NCBI RefSeq assembly: GCF_001297125.1
Contig: NZ_LHPC01000023.1
Location: 1-64,000 of the forward strand
Length of the DNA stretch: 64,000 bases
Direction of reading: 5' to 3'
Origin: Pseudomonas sp. RIT-PI-q
GTDB taxonomy: Bacteria > Pseudomonadota > Gammaproteobacteria > Pseudomonadales > Pseudomonadaceae
Shown here piece after piece: positions 1 to 7,855 of the stretch. The position numbers and the translations under genes are program-made. The notes under the pieces are model-generated. The model had not been told where the DNA came from and did not search any database. It saw only the letters and a list, made by a program, of their open reading frames with translations. Numbering within the stretch: the first letter of the stretch is position 1; each line of letters begins with the position of its first letter.

Positions 1-298
1 CCTCGCAGATCGCCTCGGCATCGGCGAAGTCGTTTTTGTTGCTTTTGACGTATGGACGTACGAGATGAGGTGCGATGAGCTTGGGCGTATGCCCCAGCTT
101 GGCGGCCTCCTGCGCCATGAAGTGGGCGCCTCCGCGGGCTTCCATCACGACGGTGCAAGATTCTAGGTTGGCCAGATACCGAATGAGCGACACCCGATTG
201 AATTTTTTGCGGCAAAGCTCATGACCGCGATCATCTTGCGCATGCAGGTGAAAGGAGTGTTTTCCCAAGTCGATGGCGGCAATAGCTACTTTGTTCAT
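1..298 (-). CDS. IS110-family transposase, N-terminal part (runs off the left edge)
   Basis: The reverse strand from an ATG at 298 reads about 99 residues of an IS110-type DEDD recombinase. It opens with the first catalytic aspartate in the motif AAIDLGKHSFHLH, continues with the Glu segment VVMEARGG, and reaches SNKNDFADAEAICE, which carries the next acidic residues. The C-terminal serine-containing domain lies outside the window, so intactness cannot be judged. IS110 elements move as circular intermediates without classical terminal inverted repeats. The family assignment is firm; the subgroup (IS110 or IS1111) is not decided here. Confidence 0.85.
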   Translation of the reverse strand, partial: MNKVAIAAIDLGKHSFHLHAQDDRGHELCRKKFNRVSLIRYLANLESCTVVMEARGGAHFMAQEAAKLGHTPKLIAPHLVRPYVKSNKNDFADAEAICE

Positions 299-581
299 GG
301 CAACAGTCTCCGATGAGCCCCCGGTGAAAGCTTAGTGGGCGATCACAGGGGGCGGCGGGGGTAGCCATTTCATTAGGGTATGTGTCGGTGCTGCATTGCT
401 TAACCGACCGGTATTCGGGATATATACCCGCCGGCCCGTACGAGTCGCTGCGCCATTGTGCGGATGGCAGAATTGTTGGACCTGAGTGTGTTGGAGGCTT
501 TGTTGGCGACTTCGCTGATGGTTGGCTAGGATGGTTGGCGTTTCGAGGCATTGCCGGTCGGGCCAGAGGGAGATGTGATTA
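299..581. other. Non-coding stretch between the IS110 transposase and the acetyltransferase
   Basis: No convincing gene is present. It must contain the outer end of the insertion element, since it lies directly upstream of the transposase start, but no boundary or target duplication is obvious. A plus-strand frame (382-582) ends in TAA overlapping the ATG of the next gene (TAATG), which would suit translational coupling. Its sequence resembles no family I know, so it may be the remnant of a gene cut by the insertion. If the element belongs to the IS110 subgroup, its guide (bridge) RNA would be expected here. Confidence 0.4.
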
Positions 582-1082
582 ATGAGTTCATTTAGAGTTC
601 GCGAGCTGAAAAGTACGGATACTGAAGCGTTGCTGGCATTCGAAATCCATAACCGTGAATGGTTCGAGTCGCATATTGATGCGCGCGACCCTTCCTTTTA
701 CTCATTGCAGGGTGTCGCCGAGCATATTGAAAGCTATTTAGCCGATTTCGCGACCGGCGCCTGGCACCCGTTTGTTATCGAAGACGCCAGTGAAAGAATA
801 GTGGGGCGGGCAAATCTGAAAAACATAAACTCGCCGGAGCGGTTTGCGGAAGTGGGCTATCGGATTGATCAAGGCGTTTGCGGGCAGGGACTGGCGACGC
901 TGGCGCTGAGGCATCTAATCCAGGAGGCACAGATACGCTGGGAACTTACGCTGCTAGTTGCTTATGTCTATAAGGAAAATGTGGGCTCTAGAAAAGTGCT
1001 TGATCGGTGCGGATTCTTGCTTGAACAACCCTCTTGCAACGACGAGACGGGGGGCGAAAGCCGATTTGTCCTTACGATCTAG
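582..1082 (+). CDS. GNAT family N-acetyltransferase (RimJ/RimL-like)
   Basis: 166 residues, the usual length of a one-domain RimJ/RimL-type acetyltransferase that moves acetyl from acetyl-CoA to an amine, either a protein N-terminus or a small molecule. The core is recognisable: beta strands around IVGRANLKNI (residues 73-82), AEVGYRID (89-96), and the acetyl-CoA pyrophosphate loop QGVCGQGLA (97-105), followed by the helix that carries ENVGSRKVLDRCGF near the C terminus. The Asn and the GF pair are typical of this family. The start ATG overlaps the stop of an upstream frame. The substrate is unknown. Confidence 0.85.
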   Translation: MSSFRVRELKSTDTEALLAFEIHNREWFESHIDARDPSFYSLQGVAEHIESYLADFATGAWHPFVIEDASERIVGRANLKNINSPERFAEVGYRIDQGVCGQGLATLALRHLIQEAQIRWELTLLVAYVYKENVGSRKVLDRCGFLLEQPSCNDETGGESRFVLTI

Positions 1083-1187
1083 ATAAATGCTTTTCATCGA
1101 TTCTGAGTACAATTGCGTCGCAACAATCAGGCGTCGCTCGCTCTGATGCCAAAGGTGTCGGGCATTCGTGGTGAAAAGGAACTGCAG

Positions 1188-1883
1188 TTGAACCAACACA
1201 CATTGTCCATGCGCCTGGAGCGCGTGGCGGCGCATGTGCCCGCCGGTGCGCGCCTGGCCGATATCGGCTCGGATCACGGCTACCTGCCGGTGGCATTGAT
1301 GCGACGTAACGCCATCGTCGCGGCGGTGGCTGGCGAGGTGGCATTGACGCCGTTCCGCTCGGCTGAACGCACTGTGCGCGAGAACGGTTTGGACGAGCGG
1401 ATCACCGTGCGCCTGGCCAGTGGCCTGGCGGCGATTGAGCCGGGAGACGGGATCACGGCGATCAGCATCTGCGGCATGGGCGGCGAGACGATCCGCGACA
1501 TCCTCGACAGCGGCAAGGCGCGTCTGAGCGGCCACGAGCGCCTGATCCTGCAGCCCAACGGCGGCGAGCAACCGCTGCGCCACTGGCTGATGGAAAATGG
1601 CTACCGCATCCTCTGCGAGGAATTGCTGCGGGAAAACCGTTTCGACTACGAAATTATTGTCGCCGAGCGCGCCGATCCGGTGATGTACACCGCCGAGGAA
1701 CTGTACTTCGGCCCGCTGCAGATGCAGGCTCGCAGCCCGGCGTTCCTGGTCAAGTGGCAGCGCATACTGCGCGAGAAGCAGAAGACCCTGAGCAACTTCG
1801 CCCAGGCGCGGCAGGCCGTGCCCGAGGAGAAGGTGCAAGACGTCGCCCGGCAGGCACGGTGGATCACCGCGCTGCTGGCTTGA
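1188..1883 (+). CDS. trmK: tRNA (adenine(22)-N(1))-methyltransferase TrmK
   Basis: A SAM-dependent methyltransferase that makes m1A22 in tRNA. The SAM motif ADIGSDHGYL sits at residues 24-33, and the family motifs CGMGGETI and LQPNGGEQ follow. The reading frame is open back to 1113, but I chose the TTG at 1188 because AAAAGGA lies seven bases ahead of it and because the protein then begins LNQHTLSMRLERV, as I recall for Pseudomonas homologues. This gives 231 residues, the normal size. The alternative ATG at 1209 would trim seven residues. The gene stands alone and ends before a strong hairpin. Confidence 0.85.
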   Translation: MNQHTLSMRLERVAAHVPAGARLADIGSDHGYLPVALMRRNAIVAAVAGEVALTPFRSAERTVRENGLDERITVRLASGLAAIEPGDGITAISICGMGGETIRDILDSGKARLSGHERLILQPNGGEQPLRHWLMENGYRILCEELLRENRFDYEIIVAERADPVMYTAEELYFGPLQMQARSPAFLVKWQRILREKQKTLSNFAQARQAVPEEKVQDVARQARWITALLA

Positions 1884-1908
1884 ATTCAATCATGTCTTAA
1901 CCTCGTGC

Positions 1909-1942
1909 CGAAAGCAGCCGGCTCAAAAACCGGCTGCTTTCG
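1909..1942. terminator. Hairpin between convergent trmK and the gamma-synthase/lyase gene
   Basis: A perfect 13-bp stem (CGAAAGCAGCCGG with its complement) and an 8-base loop. The A-rich/T-rich outer bases of the stem make it usable from both sides, which fits its place between two gene ends. Confidence 0.75.
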
Positions 1943-1951
1943 ACGTATTAC

Positions 1952-3130
1952 TCACATCCGCGCCAGCGCCTGGGCCAGGTCCGCGCGCAGGTCTTCGACA
2001 TCCTCGACACCCACTGACAAACGCACCAGCGCGTCGCCGATGCCGAGTTGCGCGCGGGTTTCGGCGGGGATGGTGGCGTGGGTCATGATCGCCGGGTGCT
2101 CGATCAGGCTTTCCACCCCGCCCAGGCTCTCGGCCAGGGCGAAGATCTGCACACTCTCAAGGAAACGCTTGGCGCCGGCCAGGTCGCTGTTGAGGTCGAG
2201 GGAGATCATCCCGCCGAAACCGCGCATCTGCTGCCGCGCCAGTTCGTGCTGCGGGTGCGAGGGCAGGCCCGGATAATAGACGCGGGCCACCTGCGGTTGA
2301 CGCTCCAGCCATTGCGCCAGTTCCAGTGCGTTGCTGCAGTGGCGTTCCATGCGCAGCGCCAGGGTTTTCACGCCACGCAGGGTGAGGAACGCGTCGAACG
2401 GCCCGGCGATAGCGCCCACTGCGTTTTGCAGGAAGCCCAGGCGTTCGGCCAGTTCGGCGTTCTGCCCGACCACCGCAATGCCGCCGATCACGTCCGAGTG
2501 ACCATTCAGGTACTTGGTCGTCGAGTGCACCACGATATCGAAGCCCAGTTCCAGCGGACGCTGTATCCATGGGCTGGCAAAGGTATTGTCGGCCACGCAG
2601 ATGATGCCGCGTGAACGACAAATGCGCGCAATGGCGGCCAGGTCAGTCAGGCGCAGCAACGGATTGCTCGGCGTCTCGACACAGACCATCCGCGTATCGT
2701 TCTGCAACGCGGCTTCGAAGGCTGTGAGGTCGGTCAGGTCGACGAAGCTGAAGCGATGCCCGGCGCTGCGCCGGCGCACCTTGTCGAACAGGCGGAAAGT
2801 ACCGCCGTACAAATCGTTGCCGGAGACGATGTGCGAATCAGCGTCGAGCAGTTCCAGAATGGTCGAGATCGCCGCCAGCCCGGAGGCGAAAGCGAAGGCC
2901 TGGGTGCCGCTTTCGAGGTCGGCGACGCAGCGTTCCAGGGCAAAGCGCGTGGGGTTGTGCGAGCGCCCGTAGTCGAAGCCTTTGTGCACCCCGGGGCTCT
3001 GTTGCAAATAGGTGGAGTTGGCGTAAATCGGCGGCATCAGCGCCCCGGTGGTCGGGTCCGGCGCCTGTCCGGCGTGGATCACGCGAGTGGCGAAGGCGCG
3101 GGGTGCGCCCGTTTCATCGTGCTGACTCAT
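1952..3130 (-). CDS. Cystathionine gamma-lyase / gamma-synthase family enzyme (PLP)
   Basis: 392 residues of the Cys/Met-metabolism PLP family. Lys206 in HSTTKYLNGHSD is the Schiff-base lysine, Asp181 in VADNTF pairs with the PLP ring nitrogen, and FDYGRSHNPTR (52-62) is the usual N-terminal substrate segment. The family includes gamma-synthase, gamma-lyase and sulfhydrylases that sequence alone separates poorly. The gene starts inside the stop of a cystathionine beta-synthase gene (ATGA overlap), so a gamma-lyase role in turning methionine-derived homocysteine into cysteine is the best inference. Confidence 0.85.
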   Translation of the reverse strand: MSQHDETGAPRAFATRVIHAGQAPDPTTGALMPPIYANSTYLQQSPGVHKGFDYGRSHNPTRFALERCVADLESGTQAFAFASGLAAISTILELLDADSHIVSGNDLYGGTFRLFDKVRRRSAGHRFSFVDLTDLTAFEAALQNDTRMVCVETPSNPLLRLTDLAAIARICRSRGIICVADNTFASPWIQRPLELGFDIVVHSTTKYLNGHSDVIGGIAVVGQNAELAERLGFLQNAVGAIAGPFDAFLTLRGVKTLALRMERHCSNALELAQWLERQPQVARVYYPGLPSHPQHELARQQMRGFGGMISLDLNSDLAGAKRFLESVQIFALAESLGGVESLIEHPAIMTHATIPAETRAQLGIGDALVRLSVGVEDVEDLRADLAQALARM

Positions 3131-4503
3131 GCAAGGGATCTCCGTAAGTGATTGAGCAGGTCGACGCGGGTAATCAGGCCGTGGAAGCCCGAGGCGTCGG
3201 CGATGATGGCCACCAGTCCGCGGTCGAGTTCCGTTTGCAGTTCAGCCAGACTGGCCCCCGGAGGCAGGGTTTGCAACTTGTCGGTCATGACGCTGGCCAC
3301 GGTCATATGAAAGTGCGAAGCGTCCTGATGCACACCCAGCAGAATATCGGACTCATCGATCACGCCGACCAGCCGTTGCTTGTCTACCAACACCGGCAGT
3401 TGCGACACATCGGCCAGGCGCATGCGCTGGAACGCGGTGAGCAGCGTGTCGTCCGGGCCCACGCTGATGACTCGGCCATCTTCGAAACGCCGGGCGATCA
3501 GGTCGCGCAGATCGCCGTAGCGCTTGTACTGCAACAGGCCCTGATCGTTCATCCACTGGTCGTTGTAGACCTTCGACAGGTAACGGGTGCCGGTATCGCA
3601 GACGAAGCTGACCACCCGTTTCGGCTCGGTTTGCTCGCGGCAGTAACGCAGGGCCGCTGCCAGCAAGGTGCCAGTCGACGAACCGCCGAGAATGCCTTCG
3701 GCGCGCAGCAATTGACGGGCATGATCGAAGCTTTCCTCGTCACTGATCGAATAGGCGTGCTGCACGCTGGACAGGTCGGCAATCGACGGAATGAAGTCTT
3801 CGCCAATGCCTTCGACCGCCCAGGAACCGGGCTTGCCGAGGGTGCCGCTGCGGCTGTACTCGGCCATCACCGAGCCGACCGGATCGGCCAGCACCATGAC
3901 CAGGTCAGGTTGCACGCGGCGAAAGAAGCGTGTCAGCCCGGTCAGCGTACCGGCCGAGCCGACACCGACGACGATGGCGTCCACATCATGCTGAGTTTGC
4001 GCCCAGATCTCCGGCGCGGTGCTGCATTCGTGGGCCAGCGGGTTGGCCGGGTTGTTGAACTGATCGGCGAAAAACGCGTCGGGAATCTCCTGCGCCAGCC
4101 GCGCCGCAACGTCCTGATAGTAATCGGGATGGCCCTTGCCGACGTCGGAGCGGGTAATGTGCACCTCGGCGCCCATTGCTTTGAGGTGCAGGACTTTCTC
4201 GGTGGACATCTTGTCTGGCACCACCAGCACCACCCGGTAACCCTTGGCACGACCGACCAGCGCCAGGCCAAGGCCGGTGTTGCCGGCGGTGGCCTCGACG
4301 CTGGTGCCGCCGGGTCGCAGGCGGCCATCGCGCTCGGCGGCGTCGATCATCGCCAGGCCGATGCGGTCCTTGATTGAACCGCCGGGGTTTTGCGATTCAA
4401 GCTTGAGAAACAGGGTGCACGGGCCGGTATCGAAACGGCTGACGCGCACCAGCGGCGTATTGCCAATCAGTTCGAGTACGGCGGGGCGGGAGTCGTTCGG
4501 CAT
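3127..4503 (-). CDS. cbs: Cystathionine beta-synthase with C-terminal CBS pair
   Basis: A 458-residue PLP enzyme joining serine and homocysteine to cystathionine. The PLP lysine is Lys45 in GGSIKDRIGLAM, the phosphate loop is GGSSTGTLL, and two CBS modules occupy roughly residues 340-455 (for example RLVGVIDESDILLG). The frame is open to 4629, but the ATG at 4503 is preceded by GAGGTGA and places ELIGNTPLVRV at the expected N terminus. It is the first gene of a two-gene reverse-transsulfuration operon with the downstream gamma-type enzyme. The bacterial form lacks the haem domain of animal CBS. Confidence 0.9.
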   Translation of the reverse strand: MPNDSRPAVLELIGNTPLVRVSRFDTGPCTLFLKLESQNPGGSIKDRIGLAMIDAAERDGRLRPGGTSVEATAGNTGLGLALVGRAKGYRVVLVVPDKMSTEKVLHLKAMGAEVHITRSDVGKGHPDYYQDVAARLAQEIPDAFFADQFNNPANPLAHECSTAPEIWAQTQHDVDAIVVGVGSAGTLTGLTRFFRRVQPDLVMVLADPVGSVMAEYSRSGTLGKPGSWAVEGIGEDFIPSIADLSSVQHAYSISDEESFDHARQLLRAEGILGGSSTGTLLAAALRYCREQTEPKRVVSFVCDTGTRYLSKVYNDQWMNDQGLLQYKRYGDLRDLIARRFEDGRVISVGPDDTLLTAFQRMRLADVSQLPVLVDKQRLVGVIDESDILLGVHQDASHFHMTVASVMTDKLQTLPPGASLAELQTELDRGLVAIIADASGFHGLITRVDLLNHLRRSLA

Positions 4504-4728
4504 GTCGTCACCTCGCTGGGGGAATCTGCACTGGATGGGCAGTAACCTGCGACCAGTCATCGCGTGCCAGTTGCAGGCAATGCTTCGCTTGGAACATAGG
4601 CTGCGATTGAGCAGCCCGCAACTTTCCACGGCCAGCCGGTAGCGTCACTGTCGAAACGACAACAGCTGTTTTCGAGTCGATTCTGCTAGTCTGCCGGGCC
4701 CGACAGTCAACCAAACCAGGCTCAATCT

Positions 4729-5163
4729 ATGTTCGACATCCGTGTCATGACCATGGCCGATTACGATGCGGTCATCGACCTCATGAAGGGTACTCCAGGC
4801 GTCTCTTTGCGAGATGCAGACTCTCGTGAATCGACCTCGAAGTACTTGGAGCGAAACCCTGGATTGAGCTTCGTTGCTGAAGACGGAGGCGTTCTCTGCG
4901 GGTGCATCATGTCGGGGCACGACGGCCGCCGAGGCTATTTGCAGCACTTGGTCGTGCTGCCTCGATATCGGCGTCAGGGCATTGCGAATGCGCTGGTGGA
5001 GCGTTGTCTTTCGAGCCTTGAAAAACTCGGGATACTCAAATGCCATCTCGACGTTTTCAAGACCAATACGGCGGCGGCCAACTATTGGCACAGTCAGGGT
5101 TGGCAGCTCAGGACTGATATCGATCGGTACTCGTTTACCCGATCAAATAACGAAAACGCATAA
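4729..5163 (+). CDS. GNAT family N-acetyltransferase
   Basis: 144 residues, one GNAT domain. The acetyl-CoA loop is seen in LVVLPRYRRQGIANALV (the RxxGIA signature), and NTAAANYWHSQGW is the usual C-terminal strand-helix. It is transcribed away from the cbs operon across a 225-base gap in which I see no strong site, and is followed within four bases of its stop by a REP element that probably also ends transcription. The substrate is unknown. Confidence 0.85.
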   Translation: MFDIRVMTMADYDAVIDLMKGTPGVSLRDADSRESTSKYLERNPGLSFVAEDGGVLCGCIMSGHDGRRGYLQHLVVLPRYRRQGIANALVERCLSSLEKLGILKCHLDVFKTNTAAANYWHSQGWQLRTDIDRYSFTRSNNENA

Positions 5164-5166
5164 CTT

Positions 5167-5297
5167 GTAGCAGCTGGCGAAGCCTGCGTTCGGCTGCGCA
5201 GCAGTCGTAAAACCAGGCAACGCGGTGTATCAGGACAACCGCGTGTTCAGGGTTTACGACTGCTGCGCAGCCGAACGCAGGCTTCGCCAGCTGCTAC
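5167..5297. repeat. REPIN: two inverted REP elements with 45-bp arms
   Basis: Arms 5167-5211 and 5253-5297 are perfect reverse complements of 45 bases, separated by 41 bases. Each begins or ends with GTAGCAGCTGGCGAAGCC and carries the inner palindrome GGCTGCGCAGC. Copies of the same family occur at 53306 and 53586. Placed directly after a gene end, it would form a very stable hairpin in RNA. Confidence 0.9.
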
Positions 5298-5729
5298 ATT
5301 GACGGGTGGTACGGGCGCTATTCGTTCCGTACACCAATCCCCTGTAGGAGCTGGCTTGCCAGCGAAAAACGTCAACGATGACGCGTTTTAACAGGATAAC
5401 CACCGCGCATTCGAGACCTTCGCTGGCAAGCCAGCTCCTACATTGACGGGTGGTGCGGGCGCTATTCGTTCCGTACACCAATCCCCTGTAGGAGCTGGCT
5501 TGCCAGCGAAAAACGTCAACGATGACGCGTTTTAACAGGATAACCATCGCGCATTCGAGACCTTCGCTGGCAAGCCAGCTCCTACATTGACGGGTGGTGC
5601 GGGCGCTATTCGTTCCGTACACCAATCCCCTGTAGGAGCTGGCTTGCCAGCGAAAAACGTCAACGATGACGCGTTTTAACAGGATAACCATCGCGCATTC
5701 GAGACCTTCGCTGGCAAGCCAGCTCCTAC
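5298..5729. repeat. Three tandem 144-bp REPIN units
   Basis: The word TACATTGACGGG recurs at 5295, 5439 and 5583, a period of exactly 144 bases. Each unit has GTAGGAGCTGGCTTGCCAGC on one side and its reverse complement on the other, around an almost invariant middle. The only differences I see are a few single bases. A minus-strand frame (5254-5691) reads through as 48-residue repeats only because 144 is divisible by three. Confidence 0.9.
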
Positions 5730-5758
5730 AAGGATCGAGTAGCGGCTGACATTCTTGC

Positions 5759-6676
5759 TTAATAGACCTGAGGCACGATCAGCTCTGGTGGCGTCGGGCT
5801 GCGGGAATAGTCCTCCTGCCGCACGCGTTCCGGCAGTTCGATCACCGGCAGCTCCACCTCTTCATAAGGCATTTGCCCGAGCAAGTGGTTGATGCAATTG
5901 AGTCGGGCTTTTTTCTTGTCATCGGCTTGCACCACCCACCACGGTGCTTCGGCGATGTGGGTGCGTTCCAGCATGATTTCCTTGGCCTTGGTGTAGGCTT
6001 CCCAGCGCCGACGGGACTCCAGGTCCATGGGGCTGAGCTTCCATTGCTTGAGCGGGTCGTGGATGCGGCTGAGAAAGCGCAGGTTTTGTTCCTGGTCGGA
6101 AATCGAGAACCAGTATTTGATCAGCTGAATACCGGAACGGGCGAGCATCCGCTCAAACTCTGGCACCGTACGGAAAAATTCTTCGTACTGATCGTCATTG
6201 CAAAACCCCATGACCTTTTCGACCCCGGCACGGTTGTACCAGCTACGGTCGAACAACACGATTTCGCCCGCGGCCGGCAGGTGCGAAACATAGCGCTGGA
6301 AATACCATTGGGTACGTTCGCGGTCATTGGGGGCGGGCAGGGCGGCGACTCGGCAGACCCGAGGATTGAGCCGCTGGGTAATGCGCTTGATCACGCCACC
6401 TTTGCCGGCGGCATCGCGTCCTTCGAAAAGAATCACTACTTTGTGCCCGGTCTTGACCACCCAGCTTTGCAGCTTCACCAGTTCGCCTTGCAGGCGAAAC
6501 AGTTCGCTGAAATAGCGTCTTCTTGCTTCCTTCTCACTGCCATCATCGACGTGCTCATCGAACAGCGCGTCAAGGTCGTGCCCGTCCTCCAGTAATTCCA
6601 GCTCCAGTTCTTCGTCACTGTGGTCGAGCAGCTCGCGATGGATGCGTTGTATCAGGGTGTCGTTGGTTAAAAGCAT
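5759..6676 (-). CDS. ppk2: Polyphosphate kinase 2 (PPK2)
   Basis: 305 residues. PPK2 transfers phosphate between polyphosphate and nucleoside diphosphates in the cytoplasm. Walker A is GRDAAGKGG (residues 86-94), Walker B with its Asp is LFDRSWYNRAG (141-151), and the lid region contains the basic residues around residues 106-130. The single kinase domain with an acidic N-terminal extension (many Glu/Asp in residues 18-50) is usual for one-domain PPK2. It is divergent from a Ppx/GppA-type gene with Pho-box-like sites between them, so the pair may balance polyphosphate under phosphate limitation. Confidence 0.92.
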   Translation of the reverse strand: MLLTNDTLIQRIHRELLDHSDEELELELLEDGHDLDALFDEHVDDGSEKEARRRYFSELFRLQGELVKLQSWVVKTGHKVVILFEGRDAAGKGGVIKRITQRLNPRVCRVAALPAPNDRERTQWYFQRYVSHLPAAGEIVLFDRSWYNRAGVEKVMGFCNDDQYEEFFRTVPEFERMLARSGIQLIKYWFSISDQEQNLRFLSRIHDPLKQWKLSPMDLESRRRWEAYTKAKEIMLERTHIAEAPWWVVQADDKKKARLNCINHLLGQMPYEEVELPVIELPERVRQEDYSRSPTPPELIVPQVY

Positions 6677-6725
6677 GGTCAGTACTCCCGACGAAGGTGG
6701 AAGTGCCCATGCTAGGCCGCAGGGT

Positions 6726-6743
6726 GTGACGAAGTGGTGACGA
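6726..6743 (-). promoter_or_regulatory. Pho-box-like direct repeat facing ppk2
   Basis: On the minus strand two identical 7-mers, TCGTCAC, are spaced by four bases (TCGTCAC-CACT-TCGTCAC), about 50 bases ahead of the ppk2 ATG. The 7+4+7 layout is that of a PhoB box (CTGTCAT repeats), though only the GTCA core matches. Confidence 0.4.
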
Positions 6744-6767
6744 CCAACAGTCGTGCAAATGTTCGGG

Positions 6768-6785
6768 GTGTCATCTTGGTGTCAC
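6768..6785 (+). promoter_or_regulatory. Pho-box-like direct repeat ahead of the ppx-like gene
   Basis: GTGTCAT-CTTG-GTGTCAC: two 7-mers with a 4-base spacer, matching the PhoB box CTGTCAT repeat at 6/7 and 5/7 positions. It lies about 86 bases before the ATG at 6872. Confidence 0.5.
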
Positions 6786-6871
6786 CTAGGCATGGCAACA
6801 TCCTTGCAAACCGTTTTGACCGCTCAGCGGAACTCCGTCCGCGGGCCGATACATCTGCAAGGAATCCCCCC

Positions 6872-7807
6872 ATGAAAGGAGACACCTCCCTGTTTGCGGC
6901 CATTGACCTGGGGTCCAATGCGTTTCGCATGATGATCGGACAGTCGGTCAAACGAAACCGCCAGTTCGTGATTCAGGAAGTGAAAACCCTGCGTGAGCCC
7001 GTCCGTTTGGCCGAGGGATTCCAGGGTGGGGCGCTGGACGAAATGGCGCTGGATCGAGGCTGGCAAGCGCTGGCGCGATTTGGCAAGAAACTGCGTGGCT
7101 TTGAAGCGGGTCGAGTACGGGCGGTGGCGACCAGCGCAGTGCGCGAAGCTGACAATGCGCAACTGTTTCTGGCCAGTGCGGAGCAACACCTGGGTTTCCG
7201 CATTGATGTCATTACCGGGCATGAAGAAGCCCGTCTGGTGTACGCCGGTGTTGCCCATACGATACCTGGCCCAGAGAGCCTGCGACTGGTCGTGGATATC
7301 GGCGGCGGCTCCACCGAATTGATCCTCGGGCGGGGCGCCAAGCCGCTGGTCACCGAGAGCATTGCCATTGGCAGTGGCACCTTTGGCGCGCGTTACTTTC
7401 ACGGGGGCAGTATCACCGCGCAGGCACTCCTGGAGGCTGAGCGTGTGGCCACTGTGCAGTTTGAAAAAGTGGCGCGTCGTTATCGGGCACTGGGTTGGCA
7501 GCAAACGATCGGCTCTTCAGGGACGGCACGGATGCTGGCTAAAGTGCTCCAGGCCAACGGGCTGAACGACTTTGGCCAAACCGGCATCACCTACAGTGGC
7601 CTGTTGCGCTTGTCGTTGCGTCTGCTGGAAGTGGGGCATGTCAAAAAACTTCGACTGACGGGCTTGCAAGCCCATCGCCTAAGCATCCTGCCGGGTGGTC
7701 TGGTGCTGATGCTGGCGGCGTTCAAGGTGTTTGGCATCTCGCAAATGACGCCGTCCGAACCGGGGCTGAGGTTCGGGGTTCTGCATGGCTTGATGTCTAA
7801 TCACTGA
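6872..7807 (+). CDS. Ppx/GppA family phosphatase (exopolyphosphatase-like)
   Basis: 311 residues of the ASKHA-fold Ppx/GppA family, which removes phosphate from polyphosphate or pppGpp. The phosphate loops are AAIDLGSNAFRMMIG near the N terminus and VVDIGGGSTELILG about 130 residues later; Glu and Gly residues of both are intact. Only the two N-terminal domains are present, unlike the roughly 500-residue enterobacterial Ppx. The frame is open to 6734, but AAGGA ahead of the ATG at 6872 and family length decide the start. It is divergent from ppk2, which argues for polyphosphate rather than pppGpp as substrate. Confidence 0.85.
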   Translation: MKGDTSLFAAIDLGSNAFRMMIGQSVKRNRQFVIQEVKTLREPVRLAEGFQGGALDEMALDRGWQALARFGKKLRGFEAGRVRAVATSAVREADNAQLFLASAEQHLGFRIDVITGHEEARLVYAGVAHTIPGPESLRLVVDIGGGSTELILGRGAKPLVTESIAIGSGTFGARYFHGGSITAQALLEAERVATVQFEKVARRYRALGWQQTIGSSGTARMLAKVLQANGLNDFGQTGITYSGLLRLSLRLLEVGHVKKLRLTGLQAHRLSILPGGLVLMLAAFKVFGISQMTPSEPGLRFGVLHGLMSNH

Positions 7808-7816
7808 CGCAATGAG

Positions 7817-7850
7817 TGACAGGCGGATGCACGCTCTCATCCGCCTGTCA
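7817..7850. terminator. Hairpin between the convergent ppx-like and hydrolase genes
   Basis: TGACAGGCGGATG and its exact complement form a 13-bp stem around an 8-base loop, ending six bases from the stop of the minus-strand gene. Confidence 0.75.
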
Positions 7851-7855
7851 TGCCA

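Noticed and set aside
5254..5691. Minus-strand frame with perfect 48-residue protein repeats
   Set aside because: It is the translation of the 144-bp REPIN units; 144 is divisible by three, so the frame stays open. No ribosome site or family similarity.
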